A stretch of 64,000 nucleotides of DNA from Comamonadaceae bacterium (lineage in GTDB: Bacteria; Pseudomonadota; Gammaproteobacteria; Burkholderiales; Burkholderiaceae_C): the NCBI GenBank assembly GCA_947445115.1, contig CANFCG010000007.1, positions 1-64,000 of the forward strand, in the 5' to 3' direction. The notes below the pieces were generated by a model. That model had not been told where the DNA came from. It saw nothing but the letters and a program-made list of their open reading frames with translations, and did no database searches. The position numbers and the translations under genes are program-made. Within the stretch, counting starts at the first letter, position 1; each line of letters opens with the position of its first letter. Positions 1 to 8,670 of the stretch are shown here, one piece after another.

Positions 1-137
1 TAAAGCGTGTCAAACGCGAGAGACGACTTGCCCGACCCCGACAGTCCCGTAATCACCACGAGCTGATTGCGCGGAATATCAAGGTCAATGTTTTTAAGGT
101 TGTGCGTCCGCGCCCCACGAATAGAGATGTGCGTCAT
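1..137 (-). CDS. uvrA: UvrA excinuclease ATPase subunit, N-terminal fragment (runs off the left edge)
   Basis: This is the damage-recognition subunit of UvrABC nucleotide excision repair, an ABC-type ATPase in the cytoplasm. Only the first 45 or so residues are visible: the conserved [17 protein letters not shown] stretch, then the first Walker [10 protein letters not shown], and SLAFDTL. This N-terminus is close to diagnostic for UvrA. The start is taken as the ATG at 135-137. The frame stays open upstream to a GTG at 204-206, which would add 23 residues, and N-terminal extensions are common in Comamonadaceae UvrA. It is co-directional with the hydrolase upstream. The 122 bp between them (138-259) show no clear promoter or gene. 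Confidence 0.9.
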   Translation of the reverse strand, partial: MTHISIRGARTHNLKNIDLDIPRNQLVVITGLSGSGKSSLAFDTL

Positions 138-259
138 CGCCGATGGGCGGCGTGCAGCTTGGGCGAGAGGGAGTCCGATATCTGGGCTGTCAGTATGTGA
201 GTTCACGAGAGAAGGCTAATTAACAAAACCTTCCATCATAGGGGGTTAGATGAAAGGTT

Positions 260-1216
260 TCAAACATTCAAAACCAAACCACCCTCACGCCGTGCTGCGC
301 CACCCGCAATCAATTCCTCGATATAGCCGGCAACCCACATATCCATTGACTTATCTGCAAAGCAGCGCCCACGCACCATCTCAAAATAAGGTGTTGCTTT
401 TACCCAGTCGATAAAGGCAGACTCGGGAATGCTTTGCAGCTCTAGCAACTTATATTTGAGTAGCACCTTGATGGCGTAGCGTGCATGTTTAGGCGGGTTT
501 TGTACAAAGCCATCCAATCGATTGCGCGCCACTGCCAGTGCAGCTGTCACCTCATCACCGGCGAAGACAGAGCCGTGCCCAGGGATGACGGTTTGCGGAT
601 TGAGGCGCTCAATCACATCTAGCGTTTGCGCGACTTCATCGAAAGCTCGCTCACCTTCCAACTCTTGAAACACCACGCCAAAGCCGTTTTGCCACAGTGC
701 ATCGGCAGAGATCAGCGTGCGGCTCTCGGGTTCAAACAAGATGATGCTGTGCGGGTCGTGCCCAGGCGCGGCGTGGACTTGCCAGTTGGTGTCACCAAGC
801 ATCACTTCGTCGCCATGCTGCATGGTGTACTGAAATGTGAAGCGCGGGCAGTTTTGCCCCGTCGGTTTGTAGCTGAGTGCATCGTCATCCCAACTTGCCA
901 CATGCTTCGCTAAGCCGTATGGGATATGGGTTTGCACCGTGCCGTTTGTACGTCCGTATGCCGCCTGCAACGCCGCATTGCCACCACAGTGGTCGCTGTG
1001 CAGATGGGTGTTGATGATGTGGTCTAGTGGTCTGTCTTTGAGACTTGCCCTGACGAGCGCCAGCGTTTGATCGGTGTGCGTGCAGTAACCCGTATCGACC
1101 AGCGCCGTGCTGTCCTTGCCGACGAACAAGATGTTGTTACTGGACAACCAGCCGCGCTCGAAGACGGTGAGGTCAGCGGGAAGTTGTTGTTTTTGCGAAG
1201 TGCTCAGTGTGCTCAT
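260..1216 (-). CDS. MBL-fold metallo-hydrolase
   Basis: This 318-residue protein has the metallo-beta-lactamase fold. The metal-ligand motif HTHLHSDHCGG lies near residues 70-80, a third-ligand His is in AAPGHDPHS, the bridging Asp is in SADALW, and a late His is in VIPGHG. All the metals needed for a two-zinc hydrolase are therefore accounted for. The C-terminal 100 residues are helical and continue past the core fold. The substrate cannot be read from the sequence; glyoxalase II-like thioesterase or lactonase activity is possible. Its ATG overlaps the stop of the OGT-like gene upstream by 4 bp (ATGA), so the two are probably translationally coupled. Confidence 0.85.
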   Translation of the reverse strand: MSTLSTSQKQQLPADLTVFERGWLSSNNILFVGKDSTALVDTGYCTHTDQTLALVRASLKDRPLDHIINTHLHSDHCGGNAALQAAYGRTNGTVQTHIPYGLAKHVASWDDDALSYKPTGQNCPRFTFQYTMQHGDEVMLGDTNWQVHAAPGHDPHSIILFEPESRTLISADALWQNGFGVVFQELEGERAFDEVAQTLDVIERLNPQTVIPGHGSVFAGDEVTAALAVARNRLDGFVQNPPKHARYAIKVLLKYKLLELQSIPESAFIDWVKATPYFEMVRGRCFADKSMDMWVAGYIEELIAGGAARREGGLVLNV

Positions 1217-2940
1217 CCTTGCATAGTACGGTATGCCTGCTCTAGCCCACGCACGTATTGCCGTTGATCGAAATACACGCTCGCGGCTTTGCTTTGGGCG
1301 AGCATCTTTTTTATTCTTTGTAGTTCTGCTGCGTCCGTCGCCAGCTCTAGCGCCCTCGCTTCGTAACTTGTCATATCGGTCGTTATCAATTCGGGTAAGT
1401 CTAATGCAGTGAGGATGCTGCTGGCCACTCGGCTAGCAAACGATTGGCCTTGCAAGGTAAGCACGGGCAAGCCCGCCCATAGCGCATCAGCCGCAGTCAC
1501 GTGCGCGTTATAGGGGAAGGTATCCAAAAACAAATCTGCCAATGCATAGCGCTGCAAATGTTCGTCAAAACTATCGACACGTTTAGTAAAAATAAGTCGC
1601 GCTGCATCTATCCCTGCCGTTTGCGCAGCTGCTTGCAAGTTCGCCACTGTCCAGCGGTTATTCGCTTGCAACCAGAGCACGCTTTGGGGTACGACACGTA
1701 AGAGCCTAAACCAGCAAGCCAGCACGTCGGGCGTGATCTTGTAGGGGTTGTTGAACGCACAAAAGACAAATCCGCTCTCGGGTAAACCATGCTGAATAAG
1801 GGCTACAGGGCGACTCTCTGGCTCATGCACCACAGGACGCTCATTGTTGTCGGGCATAAAGCTGTGCGGCAGTCGAATCATTTTTTCAGAATAAAACTGC
1901 TCGCAACTTGGCGGCACAGCCACCTCATCCGCAATCAAATAATCAATCCACGGCGCACCCGATGTGCCTGCATAGCCCAGCATAGCCACTTGCACGCGAC
2001 AAGGGCGACTCTGCAAAATCATGGGTCTGCCGCCCAGCATATAGAGCGACAAGTCAATCGCAATATCAATCTTCATGGCTCGGAGTTGCTCGGCAATCTC
2101 AGCATCTTTTAAATATCCAAGTGCATAAAAGTGCTCAAATGCGCTTTCAATGCGCTTGCGCCACGGACTGTCGTCTTGCACGTTGTCGGTTGCAACGCCT
2201 ATGACTTCAAACGCGTTACGGTCGTGTGCCTCGATGCTAGGCAGTAACTGCTGCGGCACGGGGTTTACGTGCCAATCGGACGAGAGATAAGCGATGCGGA
2301 TTCTGCGACCTGCGGTGCGCGGTTTTGCCAGCTTTTTAGGGGATCCTGCGCTTTGCGCGAGACCCATTCCAGCGTCAATGTACAGCCGCTCCACATGACG
2401 CTGTGCCGCTAGCAAATGCCACGCGGGATCATCCCGTGTCGCCAGCAGCGGGTAGGGGTGCGGCAGGTACTTTGGATCAGCATACGTCTGGCCACGCATC
2501 GCTCTCACATGCTCGGCAACACCTTGGTGCGAACAAGTCTCTAGTAAAAGTTGCAAATAGCTGTGGTCGTAGTTGAAGGCTTTAAAGCCTTGCGCCACGG
2601 CCTCGCCAAACACCTTCAAAGCCTTATCCAGCTTGCCCTCTGCGTAGATGGTTGTGCCGTATTGATAGGCAACAATAGCCAAATTGGTTTTTGCATTTTG
2701 GTAGTTTGGATCAAACGCTAGCGCCTTGTGATACGCGGCAATGGCGGCTTCGGGGTCACCCAGTTCGTCCAGCACATTACCTAGATTATTCCAAGCAATT
2801 TTGTTTACTGGTTCTTGCGCTGTCATCGCCAAAAAGCACGCGCCAGCTTCTTGCCAGCGCTTTTCAGCGCACAGCGCTAGGCCTTGTTCGACAAGGCTTA
2901 GCGACTGATGTTGAGGATTATTTGCCAGCTCGGAGTTCAC
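1213..2940 (-). CDS. TPR / O-GlcNAc transferase-like (GT41) glycosyltransferase
   Basis: Two or three TPR units fill residues 15-140 (WNNLGNVLDELGDPEAAIAAY is typical). From about residue 210 follows a two-lobed GT-B catalytic region like eukaryotic OGT and SPINDLY, with signatures IRIAYLSSDWH, LGYAGTSGAPWIDYLIAD and DTFPYNAHVTAADALWAGLPV. Bacterial relatives glycosylate protein Ser/Thr or surface structures; the target here is unknown. A GTG at 2940 is chosen as the start, giving 575 residues and 23 bp of overlap with the acyl-CoA ligase. A GTG at 2982 would add 14 residues that do not look like TPR. Neither has a strong ribosome site, so coupling to the upstream gene is likely. Confidence 0.82.
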   Translation of the reverse strand: MNSELANNPQHQSLSLVEQGLALCAEKRWQEAGACFLAMTAQEPVNKIAWNNLGNVLDELGDPEAAIAAYHKALAFDPNYQNAKTNLAIVAYQYGTTIYAEGKLDKALKVFGEAVAQGFKAFNYDHSYLQLLLETCSHQGVAEHVRAMRGQTYADPKYLPHPYPLLATRDDPAWHLLAAQRHVERLYIDAGMGLAQSAGSPKKLAKPRTAGRRIRIAYLSSDWHVNPVPQQLLPSIEAHDRNAFEVIGVATDNVQDDSPWRKRIESAFEHFYALGYLKDAEIAEQLRAMKIDIAIDLSLYMLGGRPMILQSRPCRVQVAMLGYAGTSGAPWIDYLIADEVAVPPSCEQFYSEKMIRLPHSFMPDNNERPVVHEPESRPVALIQHGLPESGFVFCAFNNPYKITPDVLACWFRLLRVVPQSVLWLQANNRWTVANLQAAAQTAGIDAARLIFTKRVDSFDEHLQRYALADLFLDTFPYNAHVTAADALWAGLPVLTLQGQSFASRVASSILTALDLPELITTDMTSYEARALELATDAAELQRIKKMLAQSKAASVYFDQRQYVRGLEQAYRTMQG

Positions 2941-4615
2941 GCCGCAAGATTTTACCGACGTTCGTTTTAGGCAAATCGTCACGGAACTCGATGTGTTTTG
3001 GAATCTTATAGCCTGTCAAGTTTTGACGGCAATATTTCGCCACATCGTCTTCGGTCAGCATCGAATCGCTCTTCACCACAAACACCTTGATGGCCTCGCC
3101 TGTCTTTTCATCTGGGATACCAATCGCAGCGCACTCTACTACGCCCGGGCAGAGCGAAATCACATTCTCGAGCTCGTTCGGGAAGACGTTAAAGCCACTC
3201 ACAATAATCATATCTTTTTTACGATCCACGATCCGGACATAGCCGCGCTCATCCATGGTGCCGATATCGCCCGTACGCATAAAACCATCAGCTGTGAATG
3301 CAGCCGCTGTTTCTTCTGGCTGGTTGTAGTAGCCCACCATGACATTGGGACCTTTAATGCAAATCTCGCCCGATCCGCCAATAGGCTGCGAAACGCCGTC
3401 ATCATCTTTGATCGCAATCTCAGTGCTCGGTTGCGGCAGGCCAATCGTGCCCGAAAACGATGTCGCGTTGACGGGGTTATTGGTACCAATGGCGCAGGTC
3501 TCGCTCATACCCCAGCCCTCGACCATGGGGCAGCCCGTAACCTCAAGCCAACCTTTGGCCGTGCCCACCGAAGCAGCCATACCGCCGGCTTGACTTAAAC
3601 ACAACTGGCTAAAGTCCAACGCCTTGAACTGCACGTTTTGCAGCAAAGCATTGAACAAGGTGTTGACTGCAGGAAAGATATGAAACGGACGTTTTTTAAG
3701 CACGTCTACAAATCCGGGAATATCACGCGGATTAGGAATGAGCGTCATGTGTGAGCCCTGCCGAATGGCAAGCAAACACAGCGTCAGCGCAAAGATGTGA
3801 TACAGCGGCAAAGCTGCAATGCTATTGATTTTGCTGGGGTCGCTGATCCGTACCGTGGCAGGCGCAAACCAGGCCTCTGCTTGCAATGTGGCCGCAATCA
3901 CGTTGCGATGCGTCAACACCGCCCCTTTAGACAGCCCCGTTGTACCACCTGTGTACTGCAAGAAAGCAATCGAATCACCGGTTGCGGTACTCGGCTTCAT
4001 TGACTTGCCAGCACCCTCGGCCAGCATCGCCTTGAACGTCATGACCTTGCGTTTAAGACCTGATGGACTTTGCAGCGGGATCTTGTATGCAGGCACCATT
4101 TTTTTTAAATGCCGCACCGCGAAGGTAATGAAATTGCCTTTGAGAAAACCCAATAAATCGCCCATGCTGGCAACAATGACGCGCTCAATTGGCGTATCGT
4201 CAATCACCTCTTGCAACGTTTTGGCAAAGTTTTCCAAAATCACAATCGTGGTGGCACCTGAGTCTGCCAATTGATGCTTGAGCTCTCTCGCCGTATAGAG
4301 CGGATTGACGTTCACACAGGTATAGCCGCTGCGCAAAATGCCAGCCATCGTGACGGGGAATTGGGGTACGTTAGGCAACATTAGAGCGACGCGTTCGCCT
4401 GCGGGCAACCCTTGCGCCTGCAGCCACGCACCCACAGCGGTGGAGAGCTCGTCTAACTCGCCATACGTCATCCACTGATCCATGCAAACTGAGAAGCGGT
4501 TGTTAGCATTTTTTTTGAATGATTCGTTAAACAATGCCGCCAACGAGATATACGCATTCGGGTTAATTTTGTGCGGCACACCGGCAGGGTAACTATCAAA
4601 CCAAGGCTGTTTCAT
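2918..4615 (-). CDS. fadD: Long-chain fatty acid--CoA ligase
   Basis: This AMP-forming acyl-CoA synthetase of 565 residues activates fatty acids to acyl-CoA for beta-oxidation or lipid synthesis. The P-loop YTGGTTGLSKGA lies near residues 215-225. VEGWGMSET, MRTGDIGTMDERGYVRIVD and the C-terminal GKILRREL lysine motif are all present. The length is normal for FadD. The ATG at 4615 (MKQPWFDSYPAG) is chosen over an upstream in-frame codon because GGAG sits 6-9 bases before it. It heads a minus-strand run with the OGT-like and MBL genes. The 119 bp between it and corC is AT-rich and must hold divergent promoters, but no convincing -35/-10 pair was seen. Confidence 0.9.
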   Translation of the reverse strand: MKQPWFDSYPAGVPHKINPNAYISLAALFNESFKKNANNRFSVCMDQWMTYGELDELSTAVGAWLQAQGLPAGERVALMLPNVPQFPVTMAGILRSGYTCVNVNPLYTARELKHQLADSGATTIVILENFAKTLQEVIDDTPIERVIVASMGDLLGFLKGNFITFAVRHLKKMVPAYKIPLQSPSGLKRKVMTFKAMLAEGAGKSMKPSTATGDSIAFLQYTGGTTGLSKGAVLTHRNVIAATLQAEAWFAPATVRISDPSKINSIAALPLYHIFALTLCLLAIRQGSHMTLIPNPRDIPGFVDVLKKRPFHIFPAVNTLFNALLQNVQFKALDFSQLCLSQAGGMAASVGTAKGWLEVTGCPMVEGWGMSETCAIGTNNPVNATSFSGTIGLPQPSTEIAIKDDDGVSQPIGGSGEICIKGPNVMVGYYNQPEETAAAFTADGFMRTGDIGTMDERGYVRIVDRKKDMIIVSGFNVFPNELENVISLCPGVVECAAIGIPDEKTGEAIKVFVVKSDSMLTEDDVAKYCRQNLTGYKIPKHIEFRDDLPKTNVGKILRRELRAGK

Positions 4616-4734
4616 GGTGAGTCTCCAAATAATGAGGCAAATAAAAGCACGATTGTGCAATTTTTATGCGCTGTTTGATATTAGTAAAAACCAAGGGCAA
4701 AAAAATAAAAAAGTAACCGCTTTATGATGTGCCT

Positions 4735-5595
4735 ATGAATTCTGATAGTCCACTTGCCGCTCGTTCGTTCCTACGCAAAATTGCCGAATACCTGCACCCA
4801 GGTCCAGACTCCGTTGCCGAGCTCTTAGCCACACTGGAGGAAGCGCAGGACAAAGACCTTATCAATGCACAAAGTCTTGCCATGCTAGAGGGCGTCCTCA
4901 AGCTGTCAAGCATGACCGCTGGCGACGTCATGGTGGCAGCGCCGCGTATGGATTTATTAAATATAGACGCGGGCTTTGACGAGCTGCTGAACGTCGTCAT
5001 TGATACCGCGCACTCGCGCTTTCCTGTCTTTGAAGGTGAGCGAGACAACATCATCGGCATCTTGCTGGCCAAAGATTTGCTCAAGCGTCAGCGCTCACCC
5101 GAGATTAATTTACGGGCACTTTTGCGCACCGCCGTCTTTGTGCCCGAGAGTAAGGGCCTGAACGATCTACTGACCTCCTTTAGGGGGGAGTCAAGCGGCA
5201 AGGGCAATCACCTAGCACTGGTGGTGGACGAGTTTGGTAAGACGGCGGGACTGATCACCATTGAAGATATTTTGGAGGAAATCGTGGGCGAAATCGAGGA
5301 CGAGTTTGACACGGTGGATGGTGACGCCGCATCCATGGACATCGTCTCATTGCCCGAAGATGGCGCCTACCGCGTGAGCGGCCAAGCCACGCTGACCAAG
5401 CTCTCGGAGCAATTTGACTGCGCGTTTAACGAGACCGAGCAAGAGCAATTTGAAACCATCGGCGGGCTGGTGGCGCACCGCATGGGACACGTCCCGCGCA
5501 AAGGCGAAGAGCATATGGTGGGTGGTTTGCGTCTCGTGGTGCTCATCTCCACCAGCGGTGCCATTAAGTGGTTCCGCGCGACCCGTCTTGCATGA
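4735..5595 (+). CDS. corC: CorC/HlyC family CBS-domain protein
   Basis: This 286-residue cytosolic protein of the CorC (YbeX) family has two CBS domains (about residues 65-125 and 130-185, with SRFPVFEGERDNIIGIL and LALVVDEFGKTAGLIT). A CorC_HlyC domain follows (about 200-280, ending AIKWFRATRLA). The family is tied to Mg/Co efflux, and in many proteobacteria it sits directly before lnt, as here. The ATG at 4735 is preferred to the GTG at 4729. Only 10 bp separate its stop from lnt. Confidence 0.92.
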   Translation: MNSDSPLAARSFLRKIAEYLHPGPDSVAELLATLEEAQDKDLINAQSLAMLEGVLKLSSMTAGDVMVAAPRMDLLNIDAGFDELLNVVIDTAHSRFPVFEGERDNIIGILLAKDLLKRQRSPEINLRALLRTAVFVPESKGLNDLLTSFRGESSGKGNHLALVVDEFGKTAGLITIEDILEEIVGEIEDEFDTVDGDAASMDIVSLPEDGAYRVSGQATLTKLSEQFDCAFNETEQEQFETIGGLVAHRMGHVPRKGEEHMVGGLRLVVLISTSGAIKWFRATRLA

Positions 5596-5605
5596 GGGTC
5601 TAGGT

Positions 5606-7174
5606 ATGAACGCGATTTTTTTTGGCGTCCTACATGGCTGGTCCCTATCCAATCCTTGGAATGGACAGGCCGTTTGGTGGCTGCAACTAGTGGCCATGGT
5701 GTGGCTGGTGCGTGCACTCATGCGCGCCCCATCGCCCAAGGCCGCATTCGCGTGCGGCGGCTTCTTTGCCACTGCGTGGTTTGCGTCTAGCTTATGGTGG
5801 CTCTACACCTCGATGCACACATACGGTGGTCTTGCCGCGCCGCTAGCGGCCTTGGCTGTGCTGGCCTTATGCGGTTTGCTCGCCAGTTTTTATGCCGTCG
5901 CCTGCTGCGCATTCGTCTGGCTCAAACGCGGCGGAACTGCTGCTGCTCACACGGCAGTTTTCGATGCGCTTTTGTTTGCAGCGTTATGGCTGCTAGCCGA
6001 GCTTGCGCGCGCGACGGTTATGACGGGATTACCTTGGAGCGCCGTGGGCTACGCGCACATCGACAGCCCCTTGGTTAGTGCGGCACCATGGGTTGGCGTG
6101 TACGGCATCTCGGCGCTGGCAGCTTTTATTTCTGCGCTGTTTGTGCTGACACGCTCGTGTGGATTCAAGATTTTGATCGTGCTCGTGTTGGGCATCAAAA
6201 CCTGCCTGATGGCTAGCCCAGAGGCCTTACTAGACAAGGCCTCTCAGAGCAACCTCCTGCCAAGGCTGACTGTGCGTCTTTTACAAGGCAACATTCCACA
6301 AAATGAAAAATTTCATGCTCAAACAGGCGTCGCTACCGCACTAACTTGGTATCAAGAACAGCTCTTAGGGGCGGTGCAGAGTGGTGTCGGTTTGGTCGTC
6401 ACGCCTGAAACTGGCGTGCCGCTATTACCGCAACAATTACCGCTAGGTTATTGGCCAAAGATTGCTGATGCGTTCACACAGCAAAGCAAGACGGCGGCGC
6501 TCATTGGCATCCCGCTAGGTACTATGAGCGAGGGCTACACCAACTCCGCGATAGGACTCAGCAGTGCGGCGACGCCTTATCGCTATGACAAACACCATCT
6601 TGTGCCGTTTGGTGAATTTATCCCGCCGCTCTTTCGCTGGTTTACCACCCTCATGAACATTCCGCTAGGTGATTTCAACCGAGGCGCGTTGGCGCAACCC
6701 TCCTTTGCCCATGCGGGCCAGCGCTTTGCCCTCAACATTTGCTTTGAAGATTTATTTGGCGAAGAGCTTGCCAAACGCTTTGCGGATAGAGCCACCGCGC
6801 CCACGATCTTTGTCAATGTCAGCAACATGGGCTGGTTTGGCGATGGCATGGCAATTGATGAACATCTCAACATTTCACGTATGCGCGCCATCGAATTTGA
6901 TCGCCCCATGCTTCGCGCCACCAATACCGGCGCGACGGCCGTCATCGACCACAAAGGCGTGGTCATGCAAAGCCTAGCCCGCAGCACGCGCGGGATGTTA
7001 AATGCCGAACTATCGGGCGAGATGCTGGGCCGAACCAGCCTGACGCCATATGCCTCGTGGGCCTCTACCTATGGTCTGCAGCCCTTATGGGTTATGGCTT
7101 GTGGGCTGATTGCTTGGGCATTTTTAAGACGTAAAGTAGATTCCCGCCTTCGCGGGAAGGACAAGCATTTATGA
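5606..7174 (+). CDS. lnt: Apolipoprotein N-acyltransferase
   Basis: Lnt adds the third acyl chain to the N-terminal Cys of lipoproteins in the inner membrane. The 522-residue product has an N-terminal set of five or six membrane helices and then a nitrilase-like periplasmic domain. The catalytic triad is visible: Glu in VTPETGVP, Lys in YDKHHLVPFGE and Cys in NICFEDLFGE. The ATG at 5606 follows GAGGGTCTAGGT. The last dozen codons (VDSRLRGKDKHL) are read out of a palindromic repeat at 7139-7163, so the C-terminus appears to have been rebuilt by a repeat insertion. The stop overlaps the next ATG by 4 bp. Confidence 0.92.
   Translation: MNAIFFGVLHGWSLSNPWNGQAVWWLQLVAMVWLVRALMRAPSPKAAFACGGFFATAWFASSLWWLYTSMHTYGGLAAPLAALAVLALCGLLASFYAVACCAFVWLKRGGTAAAHTAVFDALLFAALWLLAELARATVMTGLPWSAVGYAHIDSPLVSAAPWVGVYGISALAAFISALFVLTRSCGFKILIVLVLGIKTCLMASPEALLDKASQSNLLPRLTVRLLQGNIPQNEKFHAQTGVATALTWYQEQLLGAVQSGVGLVVTPETGVPLLPQQLPLGYWPKIADAFTQQSKTAALIGIPLGTMSEGYTNSAIGLSSAATPYRYDKHHLVPFGEFIPPLFRWFTTLMNIPLGDFNRGALAQPSFAHAGQRFALNICFEDLFGEELAKRFADRATAPTIFVNVSNMGWFGDGMAIDEHLNISRMRAIEFDRPMLRATNTGATAVIDHKGVVMQSLARSTRGMLNAELSGEMLGRTSLTPYASWASTYGLQPLWVMACGLIAWAFLRRKVDSRLRGKDKHL
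7139..7163. repeat. dRS3-like palindromic repeat, copy A (inside lnt 3' end)
   Basis: The core at 7140-7158 is ATTCCC, eight bases GCCTTCGC, then GGGAA. It forms a perfect 7-bp stem (TTCCCGC/GCGGGAA) with a CTTC loop at 7141-7158. It matches copy C at 40834-40860 almost base for base. Here it is translated as the last residues of Lnt. Confidence 0.8.
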
Positions 7175-7338
7175 CCACAACAGTTCCATCACCCTGCATT
7201 TCGATTTGCCAAATGAGTCCTAAGACGGGGCTGTGCGTGGGCTGTCTGCGCACGATTGACGAAATCGCCAATTGGTCGATATTGCCTGACGATGAAAAAT
7301 TAAAAATCTTGCGACTCGTGGGGGTACGCACTTTATGA
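7171..7338 (+). CDS. DUF1289 domain protein
   Basis: This short protein of 55 residues has the DUF1289 pattern: SPCISICQM, then GLCVGCLRTIDEIANW. The four Cys in C-x3-C...C-x2-C spacing suggest metal binding or redox function, but the family's role is not known. Both ends overlap neighbours by 4 bp (ATGA with lnt at 7171-7174, ATGA with the next gene at 7335-7338), so it is part of the corC-lnt operon. It is short enough to be missed by length-limited gene callers. Confidence 0.88.
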   Translation: MTTTVPSPCISICQMSPKTGLCVGCLRTIDEIANWSILPDDEKLKILRLVGVRTL

Positions 7339-8033
7339 ATGACACCGCACAGATTCAATTTTTCTACGATCCAATCTCGCCCTATGCCTACCTCGCGTTT
7401 GCGCAGCTACCCAAGGCATTAGAGGGGCTGAGCTACAGCGTCAGGTACACGCCCATTTTGTTTGCCGCCATGCTCAAAATCCACGGCCAGCTTGGCCCTG
7501 CAGAGATTGCACCTAAGCGTGATTGGACGTATCGGCAAGTGCTATGGCAAGCCAAACAGCTTGAAGTTGATTTTCAAATGCCAGCCGCGCATCCGTTTAA
7601 TCCACTGCCACTTTTGCGCTTGGCCGTTGCCTGTAGTGATGAAGACGGCAACACCAATCGCTTTGTCACGCAGCAAATTTTTAATCACGTGTGGGGCGAA
7701 ACCGAGGATGGCGCAGCACAAGATGCAGCCGACCCCGAGCGCCTTGCCAAACTCACAGAGGCGCTGGCGTACAAGTTCAAACTTGGCTGCGAGCCAACTA
7801 GCGATGCCGTGAAGGCTCGCCTCAAAGCCAATACCGAAAAGGCTTTGCGGGCAGGTATGTTTGGCGTACCCAGCTTTGTTGTCGGTGAGGACGCCAGTCA
7901 AAAAGTGTTCTGGGGCTTGGACAGTTTGCCCATGCTGCGCGAGTATCTAGAAGGCAGTGCGTGGTTTGATTCACAAACGACAAACGGCTGGAACTCCGTC
8001 GTCACAATTGAAGTGGGCATCAAACGCATCTAA
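7335..8033 (+). CDS. DsbA-family protein, 2-hydroxychromene-2-carboxylate isomerase type
   Basis: This 232-residue thioredoxin-fold protein of the kappa-GST / HCCA isomerase group opens with FFYDPISPYAYLAF, where the catalytic Ser (SPY) replaces the CxxC of true DsbA. The helical insert and the C-terminal cis-Pro region GMFGVPSFVVG, then FWGLDSLPML, are typical. Family members are glutathione-dependent isomerases or transferases in the cytosol. The substrate here is not evident. It is the last gene of the corC-lnt operon. Confidence 0.85.
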   Translation: MNDTAQIQFFYDPISPYAYLAFAQLPKALEGLSYSVRYTPILFAAMLKIHGQLGPAEIAPKRDWTYRQVLWQAKQLEVDFQMPAAHPFNPLPLLRLAVACSDEDGNTNRFVTQQIFNHVWGETEDGAAQDAADPERLAKLTEALAYKFKLGCEPTSDAVKARLKANTEKALRAGMFGVPSFVVGEDASQKVFWGLDSLPMLREYLEGSAWFDSQTTNGWNSVVTIEVGIKRI

Positions 8034-8034
8034 T

Positions 8035-8060
8035 CGTCATCCCCGCGCAGGCAAGGATTC
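8035..8060. repeat. dRS3-like palindromic repeat, decayed copy B
   Basis: CGTCATCCCCGCGCAGGC followed by AAGGATTC is a degenerate version of the CGTCATTCCCGC...GGGAATCC palindrome. It fills the whole 28-bp gap between two convergent genes and may act as a bidirectional terminator, although mismatches weaken the stem. Confidence 0.55.
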
Positions 8061-8061
8061 A

Positions 8062-8667
8062 CTAATTTCCAGCTAATAGCTGCCGCACATCCTCAGTCAG
8101 CTTATCTGCACCAGAGCCATAGCGCGTGAACAATCGCACACGCCCCTTGGTATCAAACACATAACTAGCGGCGGTGTGATCCATGGTGTAACTGCCCGCC
8201 GTTTTGCCATCGACTTTTTTGTAATAAATTTTGAAAGCCTTCGCCGCATCCGCCAAAGCCTCGGCACTTGCAGGACGCAGCCCCACAAACGATGGGTCGA
8301 AATTGGCAACATACGCCTTGAGCACGGCGGCTGTATCGCGCTCGGGGTCAATCGTGATAAAGATCGCTTGCAACTTATCACCATCGCCCTTGTGCGCGAC
8401 CTCCAAAGCTTTCTTCACTGCAGCGACTTCCGCCATCGTAGTCGGACACACATCGGGGCACTGCGTAAAACCAAAAAACACCACGACGACCTTGCCCGCA
8501 AAGTCTTTCATCGTGCGGATTTTGCCGTCGCTATCTGGCAGCGAAAAGTCTTGCGCATAGGTTGCACCTGTGATGTCTACGGAGTTGAAGGCGACTTTTT
8601 TTTCGGTGCAAGCGATGAATGCCAGCACGGCCATACAAAGCGCAATGATGTGGGTAAAAATTTTCAT
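8062..8667 (-). CDS. SCO1/SenC-family copper chaperone
   Basis: This membrane-anchored copper chaperone inserts copper into the CuA site of cytochrome oxidase subunit II. It has 201 residues. A lipoprotein signal ends at Cys20 (LAFIAC), followed by a thioredoxin fold with the copper ligands Cys70 and Cys74 (TQCPDVCPTT) and His164 (TMDHTAAS), so the site is intact. It is the last gene of the cox operon, 3 bp after the secreted hydrolase. The family name SenC is unrelated to the selenoneine gene senC. Confidence 0.92.
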   Translation of the reverse strand: MKIFTHIIALCMAVLAFIACTEKKVAFNSVDITGATYAQDFSLPDSDGKIRTMKDFAGKVVVVFFGFTQCPDVCPTTMAEVAAVKKALEVAHKGDGDKLQAIFITIDPERDTAAVLKAYVANFDPSFVGLRPASAEALADAAKAFKIYYKKVDGKTAGSYTMDHTAASYVFDTKGRVRLFTRYGSGADKLTEDVRQLLAGN

Positions 8668-8670
8668 GAA

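Noticed and set aside
2993-3598. 201-codon open frame opposite the acyl-CoA ligase
   Set aside because: Composition follows the complementary strand of fadD; no motif or initiation signal.
4616-4734. Sigma-70 promoter pair (TTGTGC, 17 bp, TGATAT)
   Set aside because: Matches to consensus are weak at both hexamers; the gap surely holds promoters, but I cannot place them.
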